9,900 bases of DNA. Source: Fibrobacteria bacterium GUT77. Lineage in GTDB: Bacteria > Fibrobacterota > Chitinivibrionia > Chitinivibrionales > Chitinispirillaceae. The notes below the pieces were generated by a model. That model worked only from the letters and a program-made list of their open reading frames with translations. It did no database searches and was not told the origin of the DNA. Position numbers and translations under genes: made by a program. Position 1 is the stretch's first letter. The number at the start of each line of letters is the position of its first letter. The stretch is taken from the NCBI GenBank assembly GCA_001462255.1, contig LIUJ01000001.1:800-10699 (forward strand). The letters run 5' to 3'. This document shows positions 1-6,708 of this stretch, piece by piece.

Positions 1-20
1 AAGTCTTTTCAGGCCCACCA
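1..20 (+). tRNA. 3' end of a tRNA, probably tRNA-Ile (cut by window edge)
   Basis: The first 20 bases read as the 3' end of a tRNA. AAGT fits the end of a T-loop, CTTTT the 3' side of a T-stem, CAGGCCC the 3' acceptor strand, then a discriminator A and an encoded CCA at 18-20. The implied 5' acceptor strand is GGGCCTG, and together with the tRNA-Ala(UGC) 45 nt downstream this suggests tRNA-Ile(GAU), because Ile-Ala pairs are common in rRNA spacers. The anticodon lies outside the window, so the amino acid is inferred. Confidence 0.6.
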
Positions 21-65
21 TTTTTATTGTTATTGTATAGACAAATCCGCAAAAGCCGTATATCC

Positions 66-138
66 GGGGCTGTAGCTCAGTTGGGAGAGCGCTAGCTTTG
101 CAAGCTGGATGTCGCAGGTTCGATCCCTGTCAGCTCCA
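66..138 (+). tRNA. tRNA-Ala (anticodon TGC)
   Basis: A complete 73-nt cloverleaf can be folded by eye. The acceptor strands GGGGCTG and CAGCTCC pair over 7 bp and include the G3-U70 wobble that identifies tRNA-Ala. The D-stem is GCTC/GAGC, the anticodon stem CTAGC/GCTGG with loop TTTGCAA (anticodon TGC), and the T-stem GCAGG/CCTGT with loop TTCGATC. The discriminator is A138. CCA is not encoded (TG follows), unlike the tRNA tail at 1-20. No convincing promoter lies in the 45-nt gap before it, which fits processing from a shared transcript with the upstream tRNA. Confidence 0.97.
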
Positions 139-143
139 TGTAA

Positions 144-224
144 GTAGAAAACGGCACCGTGGCCTGGGACGGAACGTTGGACTTCGCGCCGGAGTTTTTA
201 TACGAACACGGCGTGCCGGTTTAA
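144..224 (+). pseudogene. C-terminal remnant of a DUF2442-type protein
   Basis: This open stretch encodes 26 residues and then TAA. It contains GTVAWDGTLDFAPEFLYE, which I recognise as the C-terminal signature of DUF2442 proteins (GTVxW ... DxxPExLYE); these are small proteins often found near toxin-antitoxin genes. A TAA at 141-143 closes the frame just upstream and there is no plausible start, so the N-terminal part is missing. The remnant starts within a few bases of the tRNA-Ala 3' end. Its stop codon overlaps, in opposite orientation, the stop codon of hydE. It is most likely a gene truncated by recombination at the tRNA. The assignment rests on motif memory over a short stretch. Confidence 0.6.
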
Positions 225-1246
225 AAAATACAGTCTCCGCGCGATACCGTTAGTTCATACCCTATGCTTTTGATTCGCGTCCGCATACAGTTTACGCACT
301 CAGCCGCCTCGTCGCCGGTGCAGATTTTGTTGTCGTACAATAAATACTTATCGCGTACGCTTATCGGCGATAGGTTCGGCATGACTACGTTGGCGCCGGC
401 GAGAATGCCGTGTTCGCGACCTTGCGGGTCTATTGTCCCAAGGGCGGTTGTCGCGGGGATGAGCAAGTTGGGTTGCATTAGGCGCAGGATGGATAGTAGG
501 TTAAGCGTTAGGCGTAAGCCGCCCGCCCACGAACCGCCGAGCGGCGTGTCGGAGTGCGGGATGAAGGGGCCTATGCCGGCCATGTGCGGTTGTAGCTCCT
601 TTATGAACAGCAGATCGTCCACAATGTGGTCGGGCGTTTGGCCGGGAGAGCCTACCATGAAGCCGCACCCTACCTGGTAGCCTGATTTTTTAAGTTCGTA
701 CAGGCATTGTTTGCGATTGGCGGGCGACATATTTTTGGGGTGCAACGAGCGATAGTGGGTTTCGTTTGCCGTCTCGTGGCGCAAGAGGTACCTGTCCGCG
801 CCGGCTTTTCGCAATTTAGCGTAACTCTCGGCGCTACGCTCGCCGATTGATAACGTTATCGCGCAGTCTTTATACGCGGTTCTTATATCGGAGATGATAT
901 CGGTCAAAACATCGTCGGTATAATAAAGGTCTTCCCCGCCTTGCAGCACAAATGTGCGAAAGCCGAGCGCGTAGCCTTTTTTACAGCAGTCGAGTATCTC
1001 GTCTTTTGATAATCTGTACCGCGCGGCCTTTTTATTGCCGGCGCGTATACCGCAGTAGAGGCAGTCGTTTTTGCAGTGGTTGGTAAACTCGATGAGCCCG
1101 CGCATGAAGATGTTTTTTCCGTACACGGCGTCGGCTACGCTTCTGGCGCGTTTGAATAGGTAGTCGTTGCCGCAAAACAACAGTTTTTTGAACTCGTTCC
1201 GCGAGAGCGTCTTGGTTTCTTCCAATTTGTCGATCAGTTCACGCAT
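221..1246 (-). CDS. hydE: [FeFe]-hydrogenase H-cluster maturation radical SAM protein HydE
   Basis: HydE is a cytoplasmic radical SAM enzyme that acts with HydG and HydF to build the 2Fe subcluster of [FeFe]-hydrogenases. The 341-residue protein has the usual family length. The SAM [4Fe-4S] motif CX3CX2C is C58, C62, C65 within the HydE-typical stretch RGLIEFTNHCKNDCLYCGIR (50-69). Further landmarks are LQGGED (101-106), IGERS (134-138), RHETAN (156-161) and GSPGQT (199-204). A second cysteine set, C309-X7-C317-X2-C320, has the spacing of the accessory Fe-S site known in Thermotoga HydE. HydF, HydG and the hydrogenase are not in this window. The start at 1246 suits the alignment, although no strong Shine-Dalgarno precedes it. 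It is last in a co-directional row after copA and an unknown gene, 45 nt behind the latter. Confidence 0.93.
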   Translation of the reverse strand: MRELIDKLEETKTLSRNEFKKLLFCGNDYLFKRARSVADAVYGKNIFMRGLIEFTNHCKNDCLYCGIRAGNKKAARYRLSKDEILDCCKKGYALGFRTFVLQGGEDLYYTDDVLTDIISDIRTAYKDCAITLSIGERSAESYAKLRKAGADRYLLRHETANETHYRSLHPKNMSPANRKQCLYELKKSGYQVGCGFMVGSPGQTPDHIVDDLLFIKELQPHMAGIGPFIPHSDTPLGGSWAGGLRLTLNLLSILRLMQPNLLIPATTALGTIDPQGREHGILAGANVVMPNLSPISVRDKYLLYDNKICTGDEAAECVNCMRTRIKSIGYELTVSRGDCIF

Positions 1247-1291
1247 GATTTTGATCTTTATAATCCGTTGATATTCATATAGGTTCCGATA

Positions 1292-1978
1292 TCAATTCAA
1301 ATTAAACGGTTTCAAAATCTTGTCGACCTGAACGGGCCTTCCGTTCTCGTCGTCTACCGTGACCTTGGCGAACGTCCACCCGTTGATTTTATCGGGGGCG
1401 ACGCCGGCGTTTACAAACGGTTCGGGATTGAGTACGAAGACCATGTCTTTATCGTTGGTATCAATGCTCTTCGCCCATTCAAAGAGGAAGCCGTCGCCTA
1501 TGCTTATTCCGTAGTGGTCGAGCGCGGCGTGGTAGCCTATGGCGTTTTTATTTAGGTTGACTATGCATTCGTAGGCGGAGAGCGGTGTGGACTTGGTTCT
1601 TCCGGCGGAGCCATGCGGAACTATTTTGCTTCCGAGGGTCAGCTTGCCGCCGCGAAGCGCGATGGCTTTTGGGAGCTTTGAGGCGTCGAGGCCGGCGGCC
1701 ATGAACGGCGCGGCGTCGATCTCAAGCGCCACGTCGTTATCCGCAACCGTGTGCTCCCACCGCCAAGAAAAGCGGGCGCCGCCGTCCGGGGCGATGATTG
1801 ACCAACTGTCGGTCTCCTTGTCTTCATAGACCAATTGCGGAACCTTTTGAATGAGTTCGTCGAAAGCGCGGGCGGAATCCTTGCCTACCACGTCGAAACC
1901 CTCTAAAGAGCGCGATAGAATGAAAAGGGTCATAACGGTCAATACGGCTATGACGGTTAGAAGTAACGCTTTCTTCAT
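1292..1978 (-). CDS. Unrecognised membrane-anchored protein with an internal repeat
   Basis: I do not recognise a named family for this 228-residue protein. Residues 1-3 (MKK) precede a hydrophobic stretch at about 4-21, so it is probably a signal anchor or uncleaved signal peptide with the rest outside the cytoplasm; no lipobox cysteine is seen. The body contains two similar segments. IDAAPFMAAGLDASKLP (87-103) resembles LNPEPFVNAGVAPDKIN (183-199), sharing P-F-x2-A-G-x4-K-[LI], and each is preceded by an aromatic FxW-type stretch and an N-D pair. This suggests an old duplication of a unit of about 35 residues. Between them lies YHAALDHYGISIGDG (149-163). It is not rich in Cys, Met or His, so copper binding is not obvious. 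It lies 56 nt after copA and 45 nt before hydE on the same strand. Confidence 0.85.
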   Translation of the reverse strand: MKKALLLTVIAVLTVMTLFILSRSLEGFDVVGKDSARAFDELIQKVPQLVYEDKETDSWSIIAPDGGARFSWRWEHTVADNDVALEIDAAPFMAAGLDASKLPKAIALRGGKLTLGSKIVPHGSAGRTKSTPLSAYECIVNLNKNAIGYHAALDHYGISIGDGFLFEWAKSIDTNDKDMVFVLNPEPFVNAGVAPDKINGWTFAKVTVDDENGRPVQVDKILKPFNLN

Positions 1979-1986
1979 GATTACGG

Positions 1987-1992
1987 CTCCTT
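1987..1992 (-). promoter_or_regulatory. Ribosome binding site of the membrane-anchored protein gene
   Basis: On the minus strand this reads AAGGAG, 8 nt before the ATG at 1978. It is the strongest Shine-Dalgarno in the window and fixes that start. It also shows the gene is translated independently of copA even if transcribed with it. Confidence 0.8.
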
Positions 1993-2034
1993 ATTATCGT
2001 ATATAGAGTTATTTTGACGAGATTTTCGAATCGC

Positions 2035-4308
2035 TTAGCTCTTAAATCTCTTTAACCGTAACGCGTTGGTCAATACGGATACCGAACTCAGGCTCATTGC
2101 TGCGGCGGCGAAGACCGGGTTTAACAATGGGCCGCCGAATAGGTGTAGGGCTCCGGCGGCTATGGGTATTCCCAGCACGTTGTAGCCGAAGGCCCAAAAC
2201 AAATTTTGCTTGATGTTGCTTATCGTCCGCTTGCTTAGGTTAATAGCGGTTGGGACGTCCGACAAGTCGCTTCTCATCAATACTATGTCGGCCGATTCCA
2301 TCGCCACGTCCGTGCCGCTTCCTATCGCTATTCCTACGTCGGCTTGGGCTAAGGCGGGGGCGTCGTTTATGCCGTCGCCTACCATGGCCACCTTGCGACC
2401 GCCCTCTTGCAACTTCTTTACCTCGGCGGATTTGTCTTGCGGCAAAACCTCCGCCAGCACGCGGTCTATGCCTACCTGTTTGGCTATGGCGGCGGCCGTT
2501 TTCTTATTGTCGCCCGTAATCATCGCGACCTCTATCCCCATTTTGTGCAACCGCTCTATCGCGTTTTTGCTGCTCTTTTTAAGTACGTCGGCTACCGCCA
2601 CTATTCCGGCGGCTTTGCCGTCGAAGGCTACGTACATAGGCGTTTTTCCCTCCGACATCAGTTTGTCGGAATCGGGTTCAAGCTCGGCTAAGGATACGCG
2701 GCGGTCGTCCATCAGCTTGCGGTTGCCGGCTAAAACTGCGGTATTATTTACTACGGCCTCTATGCCCATGCCGGTTATCGCGGTGAACTTATCCGCGCTT
2801 AGCAGCGAATGACCCCGGCTTTGCGCGCCCAGCACAATGGCGCGGCCCAACGGGTGCTCGCTCCCTCGCTCGGCGGAGGCGGTCATCATCAATAAATGTT
2901 CTTTATCGACACCGCTTACGGATATTATGTCCGTGACCTCCGGTTTGCCCTCGGTTATTGTTCCCGTTTTGTCGAATACTATTGTCTGAATCTTGTGGGC
3001 GGTCTCCAACGCCTCGCCGCCTTTTATCAATATGCCGTTTTCGGCGCCTTTGCCCGTTCCTACCATAATGGCAGTTGGGGTGGCAAGGCCCAAAGCGCAC
3101 GGGCACGCTATTACCAATACGGAGATGAAGACGGTCAGCGAGAACTCAAGCGCGGATTTTCCGGGCGTGGGGGCGGCGATTCCGGCGGAGATGGCCGCGA
3201 ACCACGCTACGGCCGTGACGAGGGCGATGAGGCACACGATAGGCACGAAGTAACCGGAGACAATGTCCGCCAGCTTGGCTATGGGGGCCTTGGAACCCTG
3301 GGCGTCCTCCACGAGTTTTATTATATGGGCAAGCGCCGTATCGGCGCCGACCTTCTCCGCCCTGAAGCGGAGTAAGCCGTTGGCGTTTATCGTGGCGCCG
3401 TAGACGGCGTCGCCCGGCTTCTTATCGACGGGCAGACTCTCGCCGGTCAGCATGGACTCGTCCACGGAGCTCTGCCCTTCGGTTACGGTGCCGTCGACCG
3501 GAATTTTGGCGCCCGGCCTCACCACTACGACATCGCCCGGCATCACGTCGTCTACGGGTATCTCCCTCTCCTCCCCGTTGTCGACGACGACGGCCGTTTT
3601 AGGCGCGAGCCCCATCAGCTTTTTTATCGCCTCCCCGGTGCGCCCCTTGGAGATCGCCTCAAGCGTTTTGCCTAAGAGTATTAACGCGATAATCACGCCG
3701 GCAGTCTCAAAGTAAAACGACTCCGCCGCCTTAAAGTCGTGCCATACGGCTACGCGGAAGAGGTTGTAGACGCTGTAAAGCACCGCCGCCGATGTCCCGA
3801 CCGCGATGAGCGAGTCCATATTCGGGCTACGCATAAGCAAATTTTTGAAGCCTACGGTATAAAATTTGTATCCTACGGCAACTATCGGTATCGTCAATAT
3901 CAGCTGTACCAACCCGTAGGTTAGCGGGAAGCGCATCATTGATAGCGCCTTAGGTAACGGCAAAGTGACCCACGGTATCATGGGCGACATGGCAATATAA
4001 AGAAGCGGCAACCCGAAAACCGTAGCCGTGACGAATTTTGCGCGTAAACTTTTGATTTCGCGCTCGCGGCGGATTTTGTCGGCGCCGGCGGTCTCCTTGG
4101 CGGCGTCTAAGGGGACAAAACCGACGCCGACAATGGTATCCTTTATCGCCGAGAGGCGTATAACAGCCGGATCAAAGGCGACCGTCGCCTTCTCCGTGGC
4201 AATGTTCACCGAGGCGCTCAAAACGCCGTTCAGCTTGCCGATGGCCTTTTCGACCCTAGCGGAACAAGCGGCGCAGTGCATACCGCCTATGGGGATGGTT
4301 ACGGTCAT
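2035..4308 (-). CDS. copA: Cu+-exporting P1B-type ATPase
   Basis: This 757-residue inner-membrane pump uses ATP to expel Cu+ from the cytoplasm. One N-terminal heavy-metal domain carries the MHCAAC metal site (C12, C15). Eight hydrophobic segments follow: four before the actuator domain, with TGE at 288-290, two flanking it, with the transport motif CPC at 402-404, and two at the C-terminus. The phosphorylation site is D446 in DKTGT, the nucleotide domain has the HP motif at 485-486, and the hinge is GDGINDAP (644-651). Y709-N710, M738 and S741-S742 in the last two helices match the Cu+-selective P1B-1 subgroup rather than Zn/Cd pumps. It is complete, of normal length, and divergently transcribed from folK. 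No copper regulator or copper chaperone gene lies next to it. Confidence 0.96.
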   Translation of the reverse strand: MTVTIPIGGMHCAACSARVEKAIGKLNGVLSASVNIATEKATVAFDPAVIRLSAIKDTIVGVGFVPLDAAKETAGADKIRREREIKSLRAKFVTATVFGLPLLYIAMSPMIPWVTLPLPKALSMMRFPLTYGLVQLILTIPIVAVGYKFYTVGFKNLLMRSPNMDSLIAVGTSAAVLYSVYNLFRVAVWHDFKAAESFYFETAGVIIALILLGKTLEAISKGRTGEAIKKLMGLAPKTAVVVDNGEEREIPVDDVMPGDVVVVRPGAKIPVDGTVTEGQSSVDESMLTGESLPVDKKPGDAVYGATINANGLLRFRAEKVGADTALAHIIKLVEDAQGSKAPIAKLADIVSGYFVPIVCLIALVTAVAWFAAISAGIAAPTPGKSALEFSLTVFISVLVIACPCALGLATPTAIMVGTGKGAENGILIKGGEALETAHKIQTIVFDKTGTITEGKPEVTDIISVSGVDKEHLLMMTASAERGSEHPLGRAIVLGAQSRGHSLLSADKFTAITGMGIEAVVNNTAVLAGNRKLMDDRRVSLAELEPDSDKLMSEGKTPMYVAFDGKAAGIVAVADVLKKSSKNAIERLHKMGIEVAMITGDNKKTAAAIAKQVGIDRVLAEVLPQDKSAEVKKLQEGGRKVAMVGDGINDAPALAQADVGIAIGSGTDVAMESADIVLMRSDLSDVPTAINLSKRTISNIKQNLFWAFGYNVLGIPIAAGALHLFGGPLLNPVFAAAAMSLSSVSVLTNALRLKRFKS

Positions 4309-4318
4309 ATTTGGATAT

Positions 4319-4323
4319 CTCCT
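4319..4323 (-). promoter_or_regulatory. Ribosome binding site of copA
   Basis: AGGAG on the minus strand lies 10 nt before the copA ATG at 4308, supporting that start directly before the metal-binding domain. Confidence 0.7.
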
Positions 4324-4377
4324 ACATTTAGTATTACTTAAAAAATATATTATGACGGGTTAAAATTCGAAAAATAT

Positions 4378-4405
4378 TTAAAAGCGTAAGAATCCTTAAA
4401 AGCGT
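4378..4405. repeat. Two direct copies of TTAAAAGCGT in the copA-folK divergent gap
   Basis: The 10-mer TTAAAAGCGT occurs at 4378-4387 and again at 4396-4405, 18 bp start to start and so slightly under two helical turns. They lie near the middle of the very AT-rich 151-bp gap (4309-4459) between the divergent genes copA and folK. Paired direct repeats in such a place could bind a regulator. No known copper-regulator operator was recognised, and I could not assign a -35/-10 pair with confidence for either gene. Chance repetition in AT-rich DNA is possible. Confidence 0.4.
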
Positions 4406-4459
4406 TTTCCCATAGTCTTTTTATCCTTTTAATCTTAACTTTTTATTACATTTATATTT

Positions 4460-4990
4460 ATGACAAATATAAGCGAATCCGGTTTGACATTAGCCGCCCT
4501 AAGCTTAGGTTCCAATCTCGGCGACCGGTTGTTCTACATAAGCTCTATGGAACGAGCGCTATGCGCCGTTTTTGCTGACGGCAGCGTCAGATCGTCGCCC
4601 GTAATGGAGACGTCTCCGGTAGGCGATTCGTGCGTCGATCAACCGGAGTATCTGAATAAAATCGTCGTTGGGTATTACGGCGGCGGCGTTTACGGGCTTT
4701 TGGGCGCGTGTTTGTCCATAGAAACGGCTTTGGGCAGAACCCGCCCGTTCCATAAGGCGCCGCGTACGGCCGACGTTGACATTTTGTTGTTCGGGGACGC
4801 GGAGATAAGCGTTCCGCCTAAGCTCGTTGTCCCGCATCCGGGGTTGCGGAGCAGGCGCTTTTGTTTGGAGGGGCTCATGGCCGTTGACCCGTCGATCGCC
4901 GTCCCTGTTTTGGGGCGGATGCTCACGGTCGGCGAGTTGTATAAAAATATGGGAACGGACGTCGCCGCGCAGAATGTATCTTTTGTGTGA
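4460..4990 (+). CDS. folK: 2-amino-4-hydroxy-6-hydroxymethyldihydropteridine pyrophosphokinase (HPPK)
   Basis: FolK transfers pyrophosphate from ATP to 6-hydroxymethyl-7,8-dihydropterin, the step before dihydropteroate synthase in folate synthesis. The 176-residue protein has the usual length. Family landmarks are LSLGSNLGDR (14-23), QPEYLN (61-66) in the substrate-binding region, and the signature KAPRTADVDILL (99-110) with the Mg-binding pair D105 and D107. RTRP (93-96) supplies the loop arginine, and VPHPGLRSRRF (124-134) completes the active site. No Shine-Dalgarno is visible before the ATG at 4460; the upstream sequence is almost entirely A and T, and the next in-frame methionine would remove the LGSN motif. 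It is the first plus-strand gene of the folK-dNK-panC group. Confidence 0.95.
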   Translation: MTNISESGLTLAALSLGSNLGDRLFYISSMERALCAVFADGSVRSSPVMETSPVGDSCVDQPEYLNKIVVGYYGGGVYGLLGACLSIETALGRTRPFHKAPRTADVDILLFGDAEISVPPKLVVPHPGLRSRRFCLEGLMAVDPSIAVPVLGRMLTVGELYKNMGTDVAAQNVSFV

Positions 4991-5011
4991 CGGGTTCGTT
5001 TTTTTTCACAC
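4985..5011 (+). other. Inverted repeat at the folK stop codon
   Basis: GTGTGA (4985-4990, including the folK TGA) is matched by TCACAC (5006-5011). The 15-nt loop includes an eight-T run at 4999-5006 that slightly enters the 3' arm. The T run is inside the loop rather than after the stem, so this is not a standard terminator. A modest effect on mRNA stability or on translation of the next gene is the most one could suggest. Confidence 0.3.
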
Positions 5012-5033
5012 TGACGACAGGGTATTGATATTT

Positions 5034-5747
5034 ATGCCGTATCAACAACAATTGCCTCCGCAACGGCGCGCGTTTGAGTTGCCGGAGCGAGTAAACTACG
5101 TGTGCGTGGAGGGTGTGATTGGGGTGGGCAAGACGTCGCTGTGCGAGATGTTGGGGGAGGCGTTGGGGGCGCGGTTGGTGCTTGAGGAGGTGGACGGCAA
5201 CCCTTTTTTGCAAAAATTTTACTCCGACCGCCGTTTGTACGCTTTTCAGGCGCAACTGTGGTTTTTGCTTTCCCGCCATCGGCAGTTGTCGGAGGCTTTG
5301 GCGCAACCGGATATGTTTCATAGCGTTACGGTAAGCGACTATATGTTTGCCAAGAACGGTATTTTCGCTGAGATGAATCTGCGCGGCGACGAGTTGGCGC
5401 TTTACAATCAGGTGGAGGGTATGCTCGGCGCGGATTTGTCGCCGCCGGATTTGGTCGTCTACCTGCAGGCGTCCACGGATACGCTTTTGCGGCGTATAGA
5501 GAAGCGTGCCCGCTCCTTTGAGCGCCAAATGGACGCGCAGTACGTTGACGACCTTAATAGAGCCTACAACAATTTTTTCTTCAGTTACGGCGACTCGCCG
5601 CTACTGATAATCAACACCAACGAGATAGACTTTGTGGAGGAGAGTCAAGATTTCGCGGAGATAGCGGAGCAGATAGTAAACGCTAAACCCGGTACGAATG
5701 TGTACAATCCGATGGGGCATAGGGAGCGTATGATGTTGGGCGGATAG
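5034..5747 (+). CDS. Deoxynucleoside kinase (dCK/dGK/dAK family)
   Basis: This cytoplasmic kinase phosphorylates deoxynucleosides using NTP for dNTP salvage. The P-loop is GVIGVGKTS (27-35). It is followed by LEEVDGNPFL (50-59), with the acidic residues usual in substrate binding, FQAQLWFLLSR (71-81), the SDYMF motif (101-105) and the lid RIEKRARSFER (154-164). The base specificity cannot be read reliably. From the ATG at 5034 it has 237 residues, slightly longer than typical because of a short N-terminal lead and a C-terminal tail (after about 215) rich in Asn, Pro and Met. The frame stays open back into folK, but that extension does not resemble the family. An AGGG about 11 nt before the ATG is a weak ribosome site. 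It lies 43 nt after folK and 74 nt before panC. Confidence 0.88.
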   Translation: MPYQQQLPPQRRAFELPERVNYVCVEGVIGVGKTSLCEMLGEALGARLVLEEVDGNPFLQKFYSDRRLYAFQAQLWFLLSRHRQLSEALAQPDMFHSVTVSDYMFAKNGIFAEMNLRGDELALYNQVEGMLGADLSPPDLVVYLQASTDTLLRRIEKRARSFERQMDAQYVDDLNRAYNNFFFSYGDSPLLIINTNEIDFVEESQDFAEIAEQIVNAKPGTNVYNPMGHRERMMLGG

Positions 5748-5772
5748 GTAACGAGTACGCCGTCGCGCGGGT

Positions 5773-5798
5773 CGGCGTTCGGCGCCGCGGTATTTTTT
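5773..5798 (+). terminator. Possible weak intrinsic terminator or attenuator between the kinase gene and panC
   Basis: CGGCG (5773-5777) pairs with CGCCG (5783-5787) around a TTCGG loop. CGGTA and a six-T run follow (5793-5798). The stem is only 5 bp and 5 nt separate it from the T run, so termination would be partial at best. It lies in the 74-nt gap before panC and could trim expression of panC relative to folK and the kinase. Confidence 0.35.
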
Positions 5799-5821
5799 AG
5801 AAAGTATCCATGGGGTTGACG

Positions 5822-6679
5822 ATGAAAATCATAAAGTCCATAGTTGAAATGCGAGAGTACGCCTCCGCGTTGAAAGCGGACGGTAAGTCCGTCGGATTGG
5901 TTCCGACCATGGGGGCTCTGCACGCCGGCCACTTGTCGCTTTTGGCGCGTGTACGCGATTTTTGCGACAAGTCGGTTATGAGCGTCTTTGTCAACCCGAC
6001 GCAGTTTGGCCCGGCGGAGGATTTCGCGAAGTATCCGCGTGATTTGGGCAGGGATTGCGGCTTGGCGGAGTCCGCCGGATGCGACTGTGTCTTCGCGCCG
6101 TCCGCCGAGGAGATGTATCCCGAAGGTTACGGCGTGGGAGTGAGCGTAGGCCCCATCGGTGACACGTTATGCGGCGCCGCTCGCCCCGGTCACTTTAACG
6201 GCGTGGCGACCGTGGTGCTGAAGTTGTTCAACATAGTGTCCCCCCAAGCCGCCGTTTTCGGCGCCAAAGACGCCCAGCAGGTAGCCGTAATAAAGCGAGT
6301 AGTCGCTGACCTAAACGTCCCGGTACGCGTAATAACCGCCCCCATAGTCCGCGAGGCCGACGGCTTGGCCATGAGCTCCCGCAACGTCTATTTGACCCGA
6401 CCGGAGAGGGAGCGGGCGGCAAATATCAGTAAATCCTTGTTTGAGGCTAAAGCGTTGTTTGAGGGCGGGGAACAATCGGTTGAGCGGATAAAAGAGCGCG
6501 TGGCATCGATAATAAACGGCGCGCTTATGAAAACGGAGTACGTTGAGATAGTTGATCCGGCATCACTGCGCCCGTTTGATAAAGTAATTGACGGCGCCGC
6601 CCTAATAGCCGTAGCCTGCCGAACCTTAGAGAGCAAGACGAGGTTGATTGATAATATTGTCGTTGATTGTTTACATTGA
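5822..6679 (+). CDS. panC: Pantoate--beta-alanine ligase (pantothenate synthetase)
   Basis: PanC joins pantoate and beta-alanine with ATP, through a pantoyl-adenylate, to make pantothenate for coenzyme A. The 285-residue protein has the usual length. The nucleotidyl-transferase motif is VPTMGALHAGHLSLL (27-41; H34 and H37). Other family blocks are FVNPTQFGPAEDFAKYPR (56-73), RPGHFNGV (121-128), FGAKDAQQ (146-153) and READGLAMSSRNVYL (177-191), the KMSKS equivalent. The third is commonly FGEKDYQQ, so Glu and Tyr are both replaced by Ala here. I chose the ATG at 5822 (MKIIKS) over one at 5810 because it matches family N-termini and has GGGG 6 nt upstream. No panB or panD is nearby. Confidence 0.95.
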   Translation: MKIIKSIVEMREYASALKADGKSVGLVPTMGALHAGHLSLLARVRDFCDKSVMSVFVNPTQFGPAEDFAKYPRDLGRDCGLAESAGCDCVFAPSAEEMYPEGYGVGVSVGPIGDTLCGAARPGHFNGVATVVLKLFNIVSPQAAVFGAKDAQQVAVIKRVVADLNVPVRVITAPIVREADGLAMSSRNVYLTRPERERAANISKSLFEAKALFEGGEQSVERIKERVASIINGALMKTEYVEIVDPASLRPFDKVIDGAALIAVACRTLESKTRLIDNIVVDCLH

Positions 6680-6708
6680 AATTTGAAAGAATTAAAAATA
6701 CAAGCGCG

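Noticed and set aside
152..218. CGGCAC/GTGCCG inverted repeat between tRNA-Ala and hydE as a terminator
   Set aside because: The 55-nt loop is too long, and there is no T run in the right place on either strand.
264..680. Plus-strand open frame opposite hydE
   Set aside because: hydE is complete with all family motifs; the opposite frame has no recognisable protein features.
4827..5033. N-terminal extension of the kinase frame into folK, possibly a longer or fused kinase
   Set aside because: The extension is the out-of-frame reading of folK plus the gap, and kinase similarity begins only after the ATG at 5034.
4923..5528. Minus-strand open frame of 201 codons opposite the deoxynucleoside kinase
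   Set aside because: The product is Arg/His/Gln-rich with no domain and is explained by codon bias of the kinase on the other strand.
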